From NCBI RefSeq assembly GCF_001435295.1, contig NZ_CM003594.1, positions 930,001-994,000 on the forward strand: a DNA stretch of 64,000 nt, given 5' to 3'. Under the pieces are notes generated by a model. The model ran no database searches. It was given only the letters and a program-made list of their open reading frames with translations, and was not told the DNA's origin. This document shows, piece by piece, positions 55,152-64,000 of the stretch. Made by a program: the position numbers and the translations under genes. The stretch is from Psychrobacter sp. P11F6. Lineage in GTDB: Bacteria > Pseudomonadota > Gammaproteobacteria > Pseudomonadales > Moraxellaceae. Numbering within the stretch: the stretch's first letter is position 1; every line of letters begins with the position of its first letter.

Positions 55152-55885
55152 ATTGTTTATTATTACCCATTGAAAACTTCTCTTCGGATGCGGCATATAT
55201 TGATGAATTATCACAAATAAATCACGTCAATAAAGTGCTAACAGCAAAAGTTGGTGATACGCTGAAAATCGGTCAAATGGGCGGTCAAATGGGCGGTCAA
55301 ATGGGCACTGCTGTAATTGAGAGCATCCGCTCTGATGCTATTGAGTTGCGTGATATTCAGCTCACCACTTCGCCGCCACCAAAGCTAGATTTGACCGTTG
55401 TATTGGCACTACCGCGTCCTAAAGTGCTACGCCGCTTAATCATGGATATGACCGCGCTTGGGGTGCGCGATATCATCTTAATCAACAGCTATCGCACGCA
55501 AAAAAGCTATTGGCAAAGTCCGATGCTTGAGCGCCTTGATGAGTTTGTATTAGAAGGGCTGCAACAAGGGGTTGACACCATAGCGCCTCGTATCACTTTA
55601 CAAAAACGCTTTAAGCCATTCGTGGAAGATGAGCTGGCAGGTTTGGTAACCAATCGAGCCATCGTGGCGCACCCGTATAGTGAGCTATCCTTTACACAGT
55701 ATCTACAACAGCCGCCATCGTTAGGATTGCCAAGTCTGGTTTTTATCGGTAGCGAGGGCGGCTGGATTGATTATGAAATAGCACTGCTCGCCACTCAAGG
55801 TTGCGCGGCAGTCACCATAGGCTCGCGTATCCTGCGTACAGAAGCCGCCGTCAATGTGATTTTAGGTCAATGGTTGCTGTCGTGA
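55148..55885 (+). CDS. rsmE: 16S rRNA m3U1498 methyltransferase RsmE
   Basis: The 245-residue SPOUT methyltransferase modifies U1498 of 16S rRNA. An N-terminal PUA-like domain is followed by a knotted C-terminal domain with LALPRPKVLRRLIMDMTALGVRDIILINS, FIGSEGGWIDYEI and TIGSRILRTEAAVNVIL. Three tandem GQMG units (12-bp repeat, 55271-55306) expand a loop in the PUA-like part. Translationally coupled to waaA by an ATGA overlap. Confidence 0.93.
   Translation: MNCLLLPIENFSSDAAYIDELSQINHVNKVLTAKVGDTLKIGQMGGQMGGQMGTAVIESIRSDAIELRDIQLTTSPPPKLDLTVVLALPRPKVLRRLIMDMTALGVRDIILINSYRTQKSYWQSPMLERLDEFVLEGLQQGVDTIAPRITLQKRFKPFVEDELAGLVTNRAIVAHPYSELSFTQYLQQPPSLGLPSLVFIGSEGGWIDYEIALLATQGCAAVTIGSRILRTEAAVNVILGQWLLS
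55271..55306 (+). repeat. Three tandem copies of GGTCAAATGGGC in rsmE
   Basis: There are three perfect 12-bp copies encoding GQMG. The frame is kept. It is likely to vary between strains by slippage. Confidence 0.9.
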
Positions 55886-56175
55886 ATCAGCAGATCATTG
55901 AAAGATAATTAAGACATGCCATCACTTAGAAAATCTATAGATTGCTCCATGAAGATCTATAAATTTATCCTTAAAAAGTGAAAGTTGAGCCAAATTATCC
56001 TTGCATTTCTGAGTTAAACAAATGTATTGATAATTAATCTCATTTCTATTAGTATGTTGTTTCAGAGATTATCGCGTGATTGAGCCTTATTATTAGAGGT
56101 CTTTAGCGCCGTCTTATCTTATTGTCATCTCGTCTATTTATCTCACCTTTTCGTAGCATCATTATGGGGAAAACC

Positions 56176-57300
56176 ATGTCATTGAATGCCATTAGCGCTA
56201 ACCTAACTTCTACTAAGCTTATCTTGCCTGTTGCCGTATTTGGCATGATGTTGGGACTGACTGGTTGTAGCAATTCATCTACAACAGAAGAGAGCGTGGA
56301 GGCGGAGACATCAGCGGCGGCTACTGAGCAACCAGCTGCTACTGATGGTGCTACGAGTGAAGGTGGTCAAACGATTACTATTTATTCTTCGCGAAATGAG
56401 CAGCTGATTAAGCCATTGCTAGACCGTTATACCGAACAGACAGGTGTGAAGATTGAGCTGGTCACAGATAGTACAGGTCCGCTCATGGCGCGTTTGCAAG
56501 CTGAAGGTCAGAACACGCCAGCCGACATGCTGCTCACGGTTGATGCGGGTAACTTATGGCAAGCCGCTCAGCAAGGCTTGTTGCAACCAGTATCCTCTAC
56601 TGTGTTAGAAGAAAATGTCCCTGCCAAATATCGTGATCCAAAAGGTCAGTGGACAGGGCTATCATTGCGTGCTCGTACGATTTTTTATGACCCAAGCAAA
56701 GTCAGTGCCGACCAATTATCTACTTATGCAGATTTAGCTGATCCGAAGTGGAAAGGCAAGTTATGCCTACGTACCTCTAAAAAGGTCTATAACCAGTCGC
56801 TTGTGGCCAGTATGATGGAGCATTTGGGCGAAGAGAAAACCGAAGAAATCGTCCGTGGTTGGGTCGCTAACTTAGCTACTGACGTGTTCAGTGATGATAC
56901 CAGTATGCTAGAAGCCATCGCTGCTGGTCAGTGCGAAGTGGGCATTGCCAATAGTTACTACTACGGTCGTCTGCTCGATGAAAAACCTAACTTCCCTGTG
57001 AAAATATTTTGGGCAAACCAAGGCACGACTGGTACACACGTAAATATTTCAGGTGCTGGTGTGGTCGCAGGTTCAGACAATCCAGAGGGTACGCTTAAAC
57101 TGATAGAGTGGTTGTCTTCTGATGAGGCGCAAGGTCTTTATGCCAGCTCAGACAAAGAATTCCCAGTAAAAGTAGGGGTTGATGAGTCAGAAATGCTTAG
57201 ATCATGGGGTGAATTCAAAAAAGACGATATCAATGTGCAAAAGTTTGGCGAGCTACAAACCCAAGCCATTCAGTTGATGGACAAAGCAGGCTATAAATAA
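56176..57300 (+). CDS. fbpA: Ferric-iron ABC transporter substrate-binding lipoprotein (FbpA-like)
   Basis: The start at 56176 is chosen because GGGGA precedes it by 5 nt; upstream TTG (56122) and ATG (56164) are also in frame. A lipobox GLTGC follows the hydrophobic core, then an Ala/Thr/Glu-rich linker. The mature domain (TITIYSSRNEQLIKPLLDRYTEQTG, GNLWQAAQQGLLQPVSS, IANSYYYGRLL) matches the FutA/FbpA iron-binding group, and SYYYG contains the Tyr pair used to bind Fe3+. Permease and ATPase genes follow. Confidence 0.88.
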   Translation: MSLNAISANLTSTKLILPVAVFGMMLGLTGCSNSSTTEESVEAETSAAATEQPAATDGATSEGGQTITIYSSRNEQLIKPLLDRYTEQTGVKIELVTDSTGPLMARLQAEGQNTPADMLLTVDAGNLWQAAQQGLLQPVSSTVLEENVPAKYRDPKGQWTGLSLRARTIFYDPSKVSADQLSTYADLADPKWKGKLCLRTSKKVYNQSLVASMMEHLGEEKTEEIVRGWVANLATDVFSDDTSMLEAIAAGQCEVGIANSYYYGRLLDEKPNFPVKIFWANQGTTGTHVNISGAGVVAGSDNPEGTLKLIEWLSSDEAQGLYASSDKEFPVKVGVDESEMLRSWGEFKKDDINVQKFGELQTQAIQLMDKAGYK

Positions 57301-57336
57301 GGTATTAACAGTCATACCATTCTCAAAAATGACAAT

Positions 57337-57369
57337 GCCTATCAAGGACGAGTATCAAGCTTGATAGGC
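57337..57369 (+). terminator. Possible attenuating hairpin between fbpA and fbpB
   Basis: GCCTATCAA (57337-57345) and TTGATAGGC (57361-57369) form a 9-bp stem with a 15-nt loop and no U run. Such hairpins often raise the level of binding-protein mRNA over the permease mRNA. Confidence 0.4.
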
Positions 57370-57473
57370 TAAATGATAGTGTTTATGTTCAAAGCAGACA
57401 GTGTTTTTAACCGTATTTTTGAGTTTGGTATAATGTTATAAGGTCTTTATGCGTATGACACGGTAATAATGAT

Positions 57474-59177
57474 ATGATCAAAACGCCAGACGCGTCTGTA
57501 CGTCAAAACGATACAGTCAATGATAGTGCTAATGTCAACAATATGCATAATAATATTGATGGAAAGCAGACTGTCAGCCAAGACCACGCCGTCCGTAAAC
57601 GTATTATCTCAAAATCAGTCTTAGGACTGATTTCGTCGTTTATGCTTTTGCCAATTTTGATTGTGTTGCTATCTTGGACGCAGCCAATTGCCGATATCTG
57701 GACGCACATGGCAGATTATGTGCTGCCGCAAGTGCTTAAAAATACCTCGATTTTATTGCTGATGGTAACGGTCGTGTCTGGCACTATTGGCACCGCGCTT
57801 GCTTGGGTAACCAGTATGTACCGCTTCCCTGGACAGCGGTTTTTTTCGTGGGCGCTGATGTTACCGCTGGCGATACCCGCTTATGTATTAGCATTTGTCA
57901 CCATTGGTATTGTTGATTTTAGTGGACCATTACAGACAGGTTTGCGCGACCTAGGCTTTGATGCAGCGATTCCTTCGATCCGTAATGTTTGGGGCGCAGG
58001 TTTGGTATTGTCCCTAGCATTTTATCCCTATGTCTATTTGCTGGCGCGTCAAGCGTTCTTATCGCAAGGCAGGCGAGCGATTGAAGCGGGACAAATGCTG
58101 GGCTTAAGCCGTAGCCGCGTGTTTTTCCGGTTGGCATTACCACAAGCCTTGCCGTGGATTATTGGCGGACTATTGCTTGCCAGTATGGAGACCTTGGCAG
58201 ATTTTGGTGCCGTGTCGGTCTTTAATGTTGATACCTTTACCACGGCTATTTACAAAGCATGGTTTGGCTTCTTTAGTTTGACCACTGCGGCACAATTGGC
58301 AGCTTTGCTCATCGGTGTAATCTTTATTGTGGTATTGTTTGAGCAGTATTGGCAAACCAAGCGCGGCAATAATGTGACTCAAGGCAGCAGTCAGCGTTTT
58401 GATGCCAGCACGCCTGCGAAATTGGGCATGACATTGCTGTGTACCTTGGTATTTGCTGGCGCTTTTTTAATCCCATTTTTGCAGCTTATCTACTGGACGG
58501 CATTGAATTTTCGCCAAGATTTTGATGCGCGCTATATTGATTTTGTGACCAACAGCCTCATGATTGCTAGCATGGCCACGATTTTTATTGCCTTTTTGGC
58601 GATTATTATTGCGTGGATTAAGCGGCAGTATCCTGATAAATTGACCAAGCTCATGACTACTTTGGCAAATTTGGGTTATGTGGTGCCGGGCACAGTATTG
58701 GCAGTGGGCATCTTTATCCCAATTGCTTGGCTAGACAACCAAATGATTGCCTTCGGGATTACCACGCAGCAAGTACTATCAGGCAGTGTGATAGTGATGC
58801 TATTGGCATTATCGACGCGTTTTATGACGGTGAGTTTTCAGCCAGTTGATCGACAGCTACAGCGACTAACGGTCAATCAAGAAGCGGCTGCCAAATTATT
58901 GAGTGACAGTCCTTATCAGCGCTGGCGTCAAGTGATGTTGCCCGTTATTAGTCCAGGAATATTGACTGGACTATTGATGGGGTTTGTTGAAGTCATGAAA
59001 GAGATGCCGATTACGTTAATGACGCGTCGCCAAGGCTGGGATACGCTGGCGGTGCGGGTGTTTGAGATGACCAGTGAAGGCATGTGGGGACGAGCTGCGT
59101 TGCCAAGTTTATTGATTGTGCTGGTTGGGCTGCTGCCTGTTTGGATATTATTGCGTCAAAGCGATAAGCAAGGTTAA
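57474..59177 (+). CDS. fbpB: Ferric-iron ABC transporter permease (FbpB-like, duplicated)
   Basis: The 567-residue inner-membrane protein consists of two fused permease units of about six TM helices each. Both EAA loops are visible: AIEAGQMLGLSRSRVFFRLALPQALPWIIGG in the first half and NQEAAAKLLSDSPYQRWRQVMLPVISPGILTG in the second. The N-terminal 40 residues are polar and extra. It works with FbpA and FbpC to move Fe3+ from periplasm to cytosol. Confidence 0.9.
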   Translation: MIKTPDASVRQNDTVNDSANVNNMHNNIDGKQTVSQDHAVRKRIISKSVLGLISSFMLLPILIVLLSWTQPIADIWTHMADYVLPQVLKNTSILLLMVTVVSGTIGTALAWVTSMYRFPGQRFFSWALMLPLAIPAYVLAFVTIGIVDFSGPLQTGLRDLGFDAAIPSIRNVWGAGLVLSLAFYPYVYLLARQAFLSQGRRAIEAGQMLGLSRSRVFFRLALPQALPWIIGGLLLASMETLADFGAVSVFNVDTFTTAIYKAWFGFFSLTTAAQLAALLIGVIFIVVLFEQYWQTKRGNNVTQGSSQRFDASTPAKLGMTLLCTLVFAGAFLIPFLQLIYWTALNFRQDFDARYIDFVTNSLMIASMATIFIAFLAIIIAWIKRQYPDKLTKLMTTLANLGYVVPGTVLAVGIFIPIAWLDNQMIAFGITTQQVLSGSVIVMLLALSTRFMTVSFQPVDRQLQRLTVNQEAAAKLLSDSPYQRWRQVMLPVISPGILTGLLMGFVEVMKEMPITLMTRRQGWDTLAVRVFEMTSEGMWGRAALPSLLIVLVGLLPVWILLRQSDKQG

Positions 59178-59283
59178 GGTATTTTCAGAGTGAATCTGCA
59201 TCATCCGATAGCGCTCCATTTTATGATTTTTTTCACTGTTTTATCTATGGGTTTTATTTACTAATAGCTAACTGGTACCGTCT

Positions 59284-60624
59284 ATGTACACTGATTCAAT
59301 GAAAGGCTCAGCAGACTCTAAATCAATCAATGCCAAGTCCATAAAAGCCAAGGCAAGGCTGGAGCATATAAAAAAATTACCAGTTGCTCAAGTTAAGACG
59401 CCGCCCGCCCAGTCTAGTAAGTCTTTAGAAAAAAGTAGGGCTTTTAGCCAAGATGTTGAGACAAATACGGCTACTAGTCCTTATTTTAGTGTGCAAGATT
59501 TAATCGTCGGTTATGACGATACGGTTATCGTCAATGGCTTGTCATTGGAATTGAAGCAAGGCGAGATTGGTTGCTTTTTAGGTTATAGCGGCTGCGGTAA
59601 GACCACGGCACTAAGAGCGATTGCAGGGTTGGAACAAAGCCGTGATGGCACGGTTCTCTTAAACAATCAATGTCTTACTGATAAAACTGACCGTAACTCA
59701 TTTGCCGTCGCACCCGCCAAACGCGGTATGGGCATGGTGTTTCAGGACTATGCGTTATTTGGGCATTTGAGCGTGGCAAAAAACATCGCTTTTGGTCTGA
59801 ATAAATGGTCGGCTGCTGACAAAAAAGCCCGTGTCGCTGAGATGCTAGAGCTGGTTGAATTGTCTGAGCATGCTGACAAACGTCCAAATGAGCTGTCAGG
59901 TGGTCAGCAGCAGCGGGTGGCATTAGCCCGTGCATTAGCGCCAAAGCCAAAACTATTACTACTCGATGAGCCGTTTTCTAATCTAGATGTGGTGCTACGT
60001 GAATCATTGGCAATGAATGTCCGTGATATTCTTAAACGCACCAATACCACGGCAATATTGGTCACTCATGATCAAAACGAAGCTTTTGCACTGGCTGATA
60101 AAGTGGGGGTGATGCATAAAGGCAAGCTGGTACAGTGGGCAACCCCAAGTGAGCTATATCACGAGCCAATCAGTCCTTTTGTCGCTGAGTTTGTCGGCGA
60201 AGGTGCGATGATAGATGGCATCATCAAAGAAGGCCATGTTGAGACGGCATTAGGCGATATCTATCGGCGTATGGAAGTGTACGATGAATCAGGGTATCCA
60301 CAGTATTGCGAGTACGATTATCCTAATGGCACACCGATAAAGGTGTTGGTGCGTCCTGATGATATCATTCATGACGATGAGAGCACACAAACTGCTTTAG
60401 TGGTTGGACGCGTATTTCGCGGTGCCAACTATTTATATCGCTTGCAGCTCGATGACGGGCAAACGGTACTGTCTTTAGTCGCCAGTCACCATAATCATGA
60501 GATTGGATCGCAGATTGGTATCTTACCTATCCTAGAGCATGTCGTGGTATTTGATGAAAAAGACATCAATGCGACGACTTGGTCAGAGTATGATAGGTCA
60601 GAGAGAGTTGACGAGTCAGAATAG
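59284..60624 (+). CDS. fbpC: Ferric-iron ABC transporter ATPase (FbpC-like)
   Basis: The 446-residue ATPase has Walker A in GYSGCGKTTALRA, signature LSGGQQQRVALARALA, Walker B LLLLDEPFSNLD and switch His in LVTHDQNEAF, followed by a TOBE-like C-terminal domain (IKVLVRPDDI). The first 65-70 residues, Lys/Ser-rich, are an extension not usual in FbpC; a later start is possible but no better-placed ATG with a strong ribosome site is seen before the ATPase domain. Confidence 0.9.
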   Translation: MYTDSMKGSADSKSINAKSIKAKARLEHIKKLPVAQVKTPPAQSSKSLEKSRAFSQDVETNTATSPYFSVQDLIVGYDDTVIVNGLSLELKQGEIGCFLGYSGCGKTTALRAIAGLEQSRDGTVLLNNQCLTDKTDRNSFAVAPAKRGMGMVFQDYALFGHLSVAKNIAFGLNKWSAADKKARVAEMLELVELSEHADKRPNELSGGQQQRVALARALAPKPKLLLLDEPFSNLDVVLRESLAMNVRDILKRTNTTAILVTHDQNEAFALADKVGVMHKGKLVQWATPSELYHEPISPFVAEFVGEGAMIDGIIKEGHVETALGDIYRRMEVYDESGYPQYCEYDYPNGTPIKVLVRPDDIIHDDESTQTALVVGRVFRGANYLYRLQLDDGQTVLSLVASHHNHEIGSQIGILPILEHVVVFDEKDINATTWSEYDRSERVDESE

Positions 60625-60790
60625 TCGTTATAATCAAAGCATTTATAAATGATTAGGGAATTAACCTCGCGATATGCACACAGCATGCTATTGACGCTTG
60701 GCTGCCTTGTATCTACTTTATACCTATTTTCCACTGCTGCGATTATATTGATTAAAACTCCCTCCAAAAAACAGGTGCTTGCACTTAAGC

Positions 60791-61663
60791 TTATCGTGTC
60801 GCCAATATGTGCAAATAACGTCCCAACCATTTATACGGCTCTAATTGCGAGTAGCGCAGCTCCATGCGTATCACGGCATCTGGGTCATTGTGTCCACCAC
60901 GCTTAAGCGGGGCATAATCATGAAAGACGCGCAGACCGCTGGTGCGTATGGTCTGATAATGATGCGCAGCCAACCAAGATTCAACTTCTTCTTTGGCGAC
61001 AGGATGGTTGGGCGTGAGGCTTTTTTTGTTATCAGCCTTATATTCTGTATTATCAAGTAAGTTAAAATTACCCATGATTAGGTTGCGATAATCAAAGCTT
61101 GCTGGGTTATAAAAGCATAAAGATAGCGCACCATTATCCGCTAATTGCTGATCAAAAAAGTCCATTACCGCAGCGGGCTCTGCCAACCATTCAAGCAGCG
61201 CATGACACATGATTAAATCAAACTTTTCACTATTTTCTGTGCTTAACTTTTCTGGCAGCTCCTGATAGGGGCAAACATACCATGTGATATCGAGATTTTC
61301 GTCTATCTGCGCGGCACTCGCTTTCGCTTTTTCTAGCATGTTGCCTGAGATATCATTGATGACCAATGTATGATCTTGAGCTGCCAGCTCCATTGCAATC
61401 TGTGCCAGCCCTGCACCCACATCCAAAATACGTAAAGGTCGCCCAAGGCTTTCACTCATTCGCGCGCTATATTCAAAGATATCACGGCGTAGCACCGCCA
61501 ATCGAATATCGCCTTTTAAGCCACCGTAGACCTTTTTTTCAAAATGATCCGCAATCGCATCGAAGCTACGATCGGCACGTATATCTCCTGATGTGTCGAT
61601 TTGTTGTGTTAGATTAAGCGATTGGTTGTCATGTTCTTTTGTACTTTCACTATTGGTTTGCAT
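60791..61663 (-). CDS. cmoM: tRNA 5-carboxymethoxyuridine methyltransferase CmoM
   Basis: This 290-residue SAM-dependent enzyme methylates cmo5U34 in tRNAs. It matches the E. coli CmoM pattern along its length: FDAIADHFEKKVYGGLKGDIRLAVL, SAM motif ILDVGAGLAQIAMELA, CHALLEWLAEPAAVM, LCFYNPASFDYRNLIMGNF, LTPNHPVAKEEVESWL, RVFHDYAP, and the C-terminal LEPYKWLGRYLHILATR. The N-terminal 30 residues are an extra polar tail. It is convergent with fbpC. Confidence 0.88.
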   Translation of the reverse strand: MQTNSESTKEHDNQSLNLTQQIDTSGDIRADRSFDAIADHFEKKVYGGLKGDIRLAVLRRDIFEYSARMSESLGRPLRILDVGAGLAQIAMELAAQDHTLVINDISGNMLEKAKASAAQIDENLDITWYVCPYQELPEKLSTENSEKFDLIMCHALLEWLAEPAAVMDFFDQQLADNGALSLCFYNPASFDYRNLIMGNFNLLDNTEYKADNKKSLTPNHPVAKEEVESWLAAHHYQTIRTSGLRVFHDYAPLKRGGHNDPDAVIRMELRYSQLEPYKWLGRYLHILATR

Positions 61664-61985
61664 AAAGCGCTATCTGTATTAGGGTGGTATTTTGGAACAT
61701 CGTACAACAAAGATAAAATCTAAGCTAGGCTTGACGCTAATACTAGCTTTACCATAGCGTTAAAGATGCCATTAAATACCTGTTTTCCAGTAGCTTTTCA
61801 CAATATTTTACGGTATAAGTAGTAAGGTTTAAGAAACAATTATTGAGTAAGTTTTATTGAAAATATTTTATACTCCAATGTATTCAATGAAAACCATTCA
61901 ATAAAAAGAGTCTGCCATACTGAAATTTTTTATTGTCAAGGACTCTCAGCAAACGTCTGATCTACCACCGCTAAGGACAGCAACC
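61664..61985. other. Divergent intergenic region, nothing recognised
   Basis: It is an A+T-rich gap between cmoM and the lipoprotein hydrolase gene. It must hold both promoters, but no clear operator, RNA gene or repeat is seen. Confidence 0.5.
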
Positions 61986-63677
61986 ATGATCGTATCTAAA
62001 TCTATTACCGCTATAAATGACAAATCGCCTAGCAGTACCCATCAATCAGTATCCATTACTATGGGCAAGCCTGTGATGCTGCGCTGCCTATTATCCGTCG
62101 CTATTGCCAGTAGCCTGCTACTCGTCGGTTGTGGCGATGACAATGACTTTGATGCTGTCATAGGCTCTGACTCTGCGACGTCAGTTAAATCAATCAGCTC
62201 ATTTAACACCGCGCAAATAAATACCCAGTTCGGTCTTGATGGTACGGCAACCCCTGATGCCAAATGCGATATCAAAATCGAAAAAGTTAGCTATCCGACA
62301 GTAGGTGCAGCGGGTGAGCGTACCAACGCGACAGCAGCTTTGATGCTACCAAGTGGTGACAGTGCTGACTGTCAAGGCGATCGACCTATCTTGCTGTATG
62401 CCCATGGCACAACTACGGACAAAGGCTACGATTTTAGTCAAGTCGCTAATCCTCAAAATCCAGCAGCTGGTGAGTCGACATTAATCGCTGCCAACTTTGC
62501 GGCTCAAGGCTACATCGTCGTTGCACCAAACTATGCTGGTTATGATGAGTCTGATCTTGATTACCATCCATACCTTGTGGCTGAGCAACAAGCCACTGAC
62601 ATGGCTGATGCGTTAGACAGTGCCCGTACCATCATTGCAAGACAACAGCGCGCTAATGATCCTGACTATACCAACCTTGATGACTCTGGTAAGTTATTTA
62701 TCAGTGGTTACTCACAGGGCGGGCATGTGGCGATGGCAACTGCAAGAATGTTCGAGAAAAATGATGAGCCTGTCACTGCCATTGCACCTTTATCAGGGCC
62801 TTATGCACTGGCAGCGTTTGGTGATGCAATATTTTCGGGTAACGTCAATATCGGCGCATCGCGTTTTGCACCGCTACTGGCATCTGGTCTCCAAAATGCG
62901 TATGGCAATGTCTATAACAATACTGCTGATATATTCACTGCCAATTATGCAAACACACAATTACCAAGTTTATTGAGCTTTGGTGAGTTGGTCGCTGCTA
63001 ATAAACTGCCCGATAATGCGCTGTTTGAAAAAGATCCTGAAAACAATCCCACGCTTGATCTTCTACCAGCGCCTACCGTTCCCTTTGCTTCTATTGGCTT
63101 CGCGGATGATAATTATCTGATCAAAACAGACTTCCGTACCGCTTATGTCGCAGATGCATTACAGAACCCTGATAGCCTAATCGCGATGACAGGAGCATTA
63201 CCAGCAGCCAATCCACAAAACAACTTACGAAAAGCCTTAAAAGCCAATGATCTACGTGGGTATGTACCAAAAATGCCAACTCTGTTATGTGGTGGCAATC
63301 AAGATCCAACGGTTTTTTATGACCTAAATACCAGTTCAATGGCCGCTATTATTCAAGGGAGTGTCGCACAAAATCCAGCCCTTACCGTTAACGTGACAGT
63401 ATTGGATGTTGATGCGACGACAGCTAATGATCGTCCTAATACTCCTAATGTTCAACTTATTGGACAGGCGTCCATGAACCAATGGAATATTAATTCTGTG
63501 GTAACAAGTGTTCAAAGTAACTTTGTTCAAAATCTTCAACGCGTAATAGATGCAGGAGCACAGCAAGGCATACCTGCAAGCGTTGCTGTATTGGGCAACT
63601 ATCACGGCGGTCTGGTCAGTACGGCTTGTACGCAAGCCACACGTGAGTTCTTTAATCAGGAATTTAAACCTGCTTAA
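61986..63677 (+). CDS. Lipoprotein alpha/beta hydrolase (secretory-lipase-like)
   Basis: The 563-residue protein has a long n-region, a hydrophobic segment and lipobox LLVGC near residue 50, so it is probably a lipoprotein in the outer membrane. An alpha/beta hydrolase fold follows: RPILLYAHGTT as the oxyanion strand, APNYAGYDESD, nucleophile GYSQGG near residue 240, likely Asp in LLCGGNQDPTVF and His in GNYHGGLV. The layout resembles secretory lipases and prolyl-oligopeptidase-like esterases. An esterase or lipase acting on the outside of the cell is likely; the substrate is unknown. Confidence 0.75.
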   Translation: MIVSKSITAINDKSPSSTHQSVSITMGKPVMLRCLLSVAIASSLLLVGCGDDNDFDAVIGSDSATSVKSISSFNTAQINTQFGLDGTATPDAKCDIKIEKVSYPTVGAAGERTNATAALMLPSGDSADCQGDRPILLYAHGTTTDKGYDFSQVANPQNPAAGESTLIAANFAAQGYIVVAPNYAGYDESDLDYHPYLVAEQQATDMADALDSARTIIARQQRANDPDYTNLDDSGKLFISGYSQGGHVAMATARMFEKNDEPVTAIAPLSGPYALAAFGDAIFSGNVNIGASRFAPLLASGLQNAYGNVYNNTADIFTANYANTQLPSLLSFGELVAANKLPDNALFEKDPENNPTLDLLPAPTVPFASIGFADDNYLIKTDFRTAYVADALQNPDSLIAMTGALPAANPQNNLRKALKANDLRGYVPKMPTLLCGGNQDPTVFYDLNTSSMAAIIQGSVAQNPALTVNVTVLDVDATTANDRPNTPNVQLIGQASMNQWNINSVVTSVQSNFVQNLQRVIDAGAQQGIPASVAVLGNYHGGLVSTACTQATREFFNQEFKPA

Positions 63678-63717
63678 TAGAGGTCATTTTAATCATAAAA
63701 AAATAGCCTGACTATCG

Positions 63718-63748
63718 AAAAAACTGTATCCACTGGATGCAGTTTTTT
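63718..63748. terminator. Rho-independent terminator after the hydrolase gene
   Basis: AAAAAACTGTATCCA and TGGATGCAGTTTTTT form a 15-bp stem with one G-T pair and a one- to three-base loop. The A and T runs at the two sides make it work in either direction. Confidence 0.8.
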
Positions 63749-63783
63749 CATGAATATCATTTAATCCTCAATAAGAGAAAGAT

Positions 63784-63963
63784 ATGAAATCGATAATATT
63801 ATCACTAATTGCCTGTGTCTTTATCATAGCTCCGATCAGTCAAGCACAGGCTAAGAATACACCTTGTTCGGGCAAAATGGGCGGCGTATCTCACTGCTCA
63901 AAAGATGGTAAATTTGTTTGCAAAAACGGCAAAATCAGTCAATCAAAACAAGTATGTCGTTAA
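63784..63963 (+). CDS. YdcA-like small secreted cysteine protein
   Basis: The 59-residue product has a Sec signal peptide (MKSIILSLIACVFIIAPISQAQA) and a mature peptide with four Cys (PCSGKMGGVSHCSKDGKFVCKNGKISQSKQVC split at Lys/Gly). The Cys spacing and the CSGxxGGxSHC start resemble E. coli YdcA, a small periplasmic protein of unknown function. GAGAA lies 6 nt before the ATG. It is close to the right edge. Confidence 0.7.
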   Translation: MKSIILSLIACVFIIAPISQAQAKNTPCSGKMGGVSHCSKDGKFVCKNGKISQSKQVCR

Positions 63964-64000
63964 AGTTGTTTTTACCCTTGTTATTAGAGTGAAAAAAACC

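Noticed and set aside
56041..56062. Possible Fur box (GATAATTAATCTCATT) before fbpA
   Set aside because: Only about 11 of 19 consensus positions agree and the inverted symmetry is poor, unlike the three clear boxes in the island.
1..64000. CRISPR array
   Set aside because: No series of regularly spaced repeats of 25-40 bp with unique spacers is present, and no cas gene was seen.

Overview
The window looks like a gammaproteobacterial chromosome of the Moraxellaceae, most likely Psychrobacter. This is an inference from the A+T-rich DNA, the protein styles of WaaA, RsmE, CmoM and a YdcA-like peptide, and the tRNA-Asp/tRNA-Val pair; no 16S gene is present to confirm it. Ordinary chromosome lies at both ends: a partial Tsx-like outer-membrane gene at 1-405, and from 49679 rightwards tRNA-Asp, tRNA-Val, cardiolipin synthase, a Sel1-repeat protein, waaA-rsmE, a ferric-iron ABC importer (fbpABC-like), cmoM, a lipoprotein hydrolase and a YdcA-like small secreted protein.

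Between them sits a genomic island of about 48.7 kb inserted at the 3' end of tRNA-Asp. The last 47 nt of the tRNA gene (1009-1055) and part of the sequence beyond it, including its terminator, are repeated at 49601-49725, where the intact tRNA-Asp lies. Just inside the left junction are three spaced palindromes (1176-1254). Near the right junction are four GGTCAC direct repeats (49426-49468).

The left third of the island (1.3-19 kb) is a mobility and defence-like zone. It holds a superfamily 1 helicase fused to a PLD-type nuclease, three unrecognised envelope proteins, small XRE regulators, a decayed S24-type phage repressor, and a minus-strand recombination module. That module has an excisionase-like protein, a phage-type integrase, two very large tyrosine recombinases and a small partner, an arrangement that recalls the gamma-mobile-trio (GMT) elements. 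Next come two small unknown genes, the 3' end of a QatD/TatD-like nuclease gene, and an intact IS3-family element that abuts this truncated gene.

The right two thirds (19-49 kb) is a complete catecholate-hydroxamate siderophore locus with the parts list of fimsbactin. An AraC regulator, a TonB receptor, an RhtX/FptX-type transporter and a ferric-siderophore reductase lie on the plus strand. A run of eleven minus-strand genes makes 2,3-dihydroxybenzoate (isochorismate synthase, isochorismatase, dehydrogenase, AMP ligase), encodes three NRPS proteins, and makes the acyl-hydroxamate polyamine arm (N-monooxygenase, N-acetyltransferase), ending with a type II thioesterase and a MATE exporter. An ornithine/diaminopimelate-type decarboxylase, a DAHP synthase and a phosphopantetheinyl transferase complete the set further right. 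Fur-box palindromes lie before the receptor gene and on both sides of a dead IS5-family copy between the two biosynthetic arms.

The main biochemical point is a complementary loss in the NRPS. The first protein keeps its carrier domains but only the C-terminal piece of an adenylation domain. The second keeps a full adenylation domain, but its own carrier domain has proline where the phosphopantetheine serine should be. Loading of the carrier in trans is the simplest reading.
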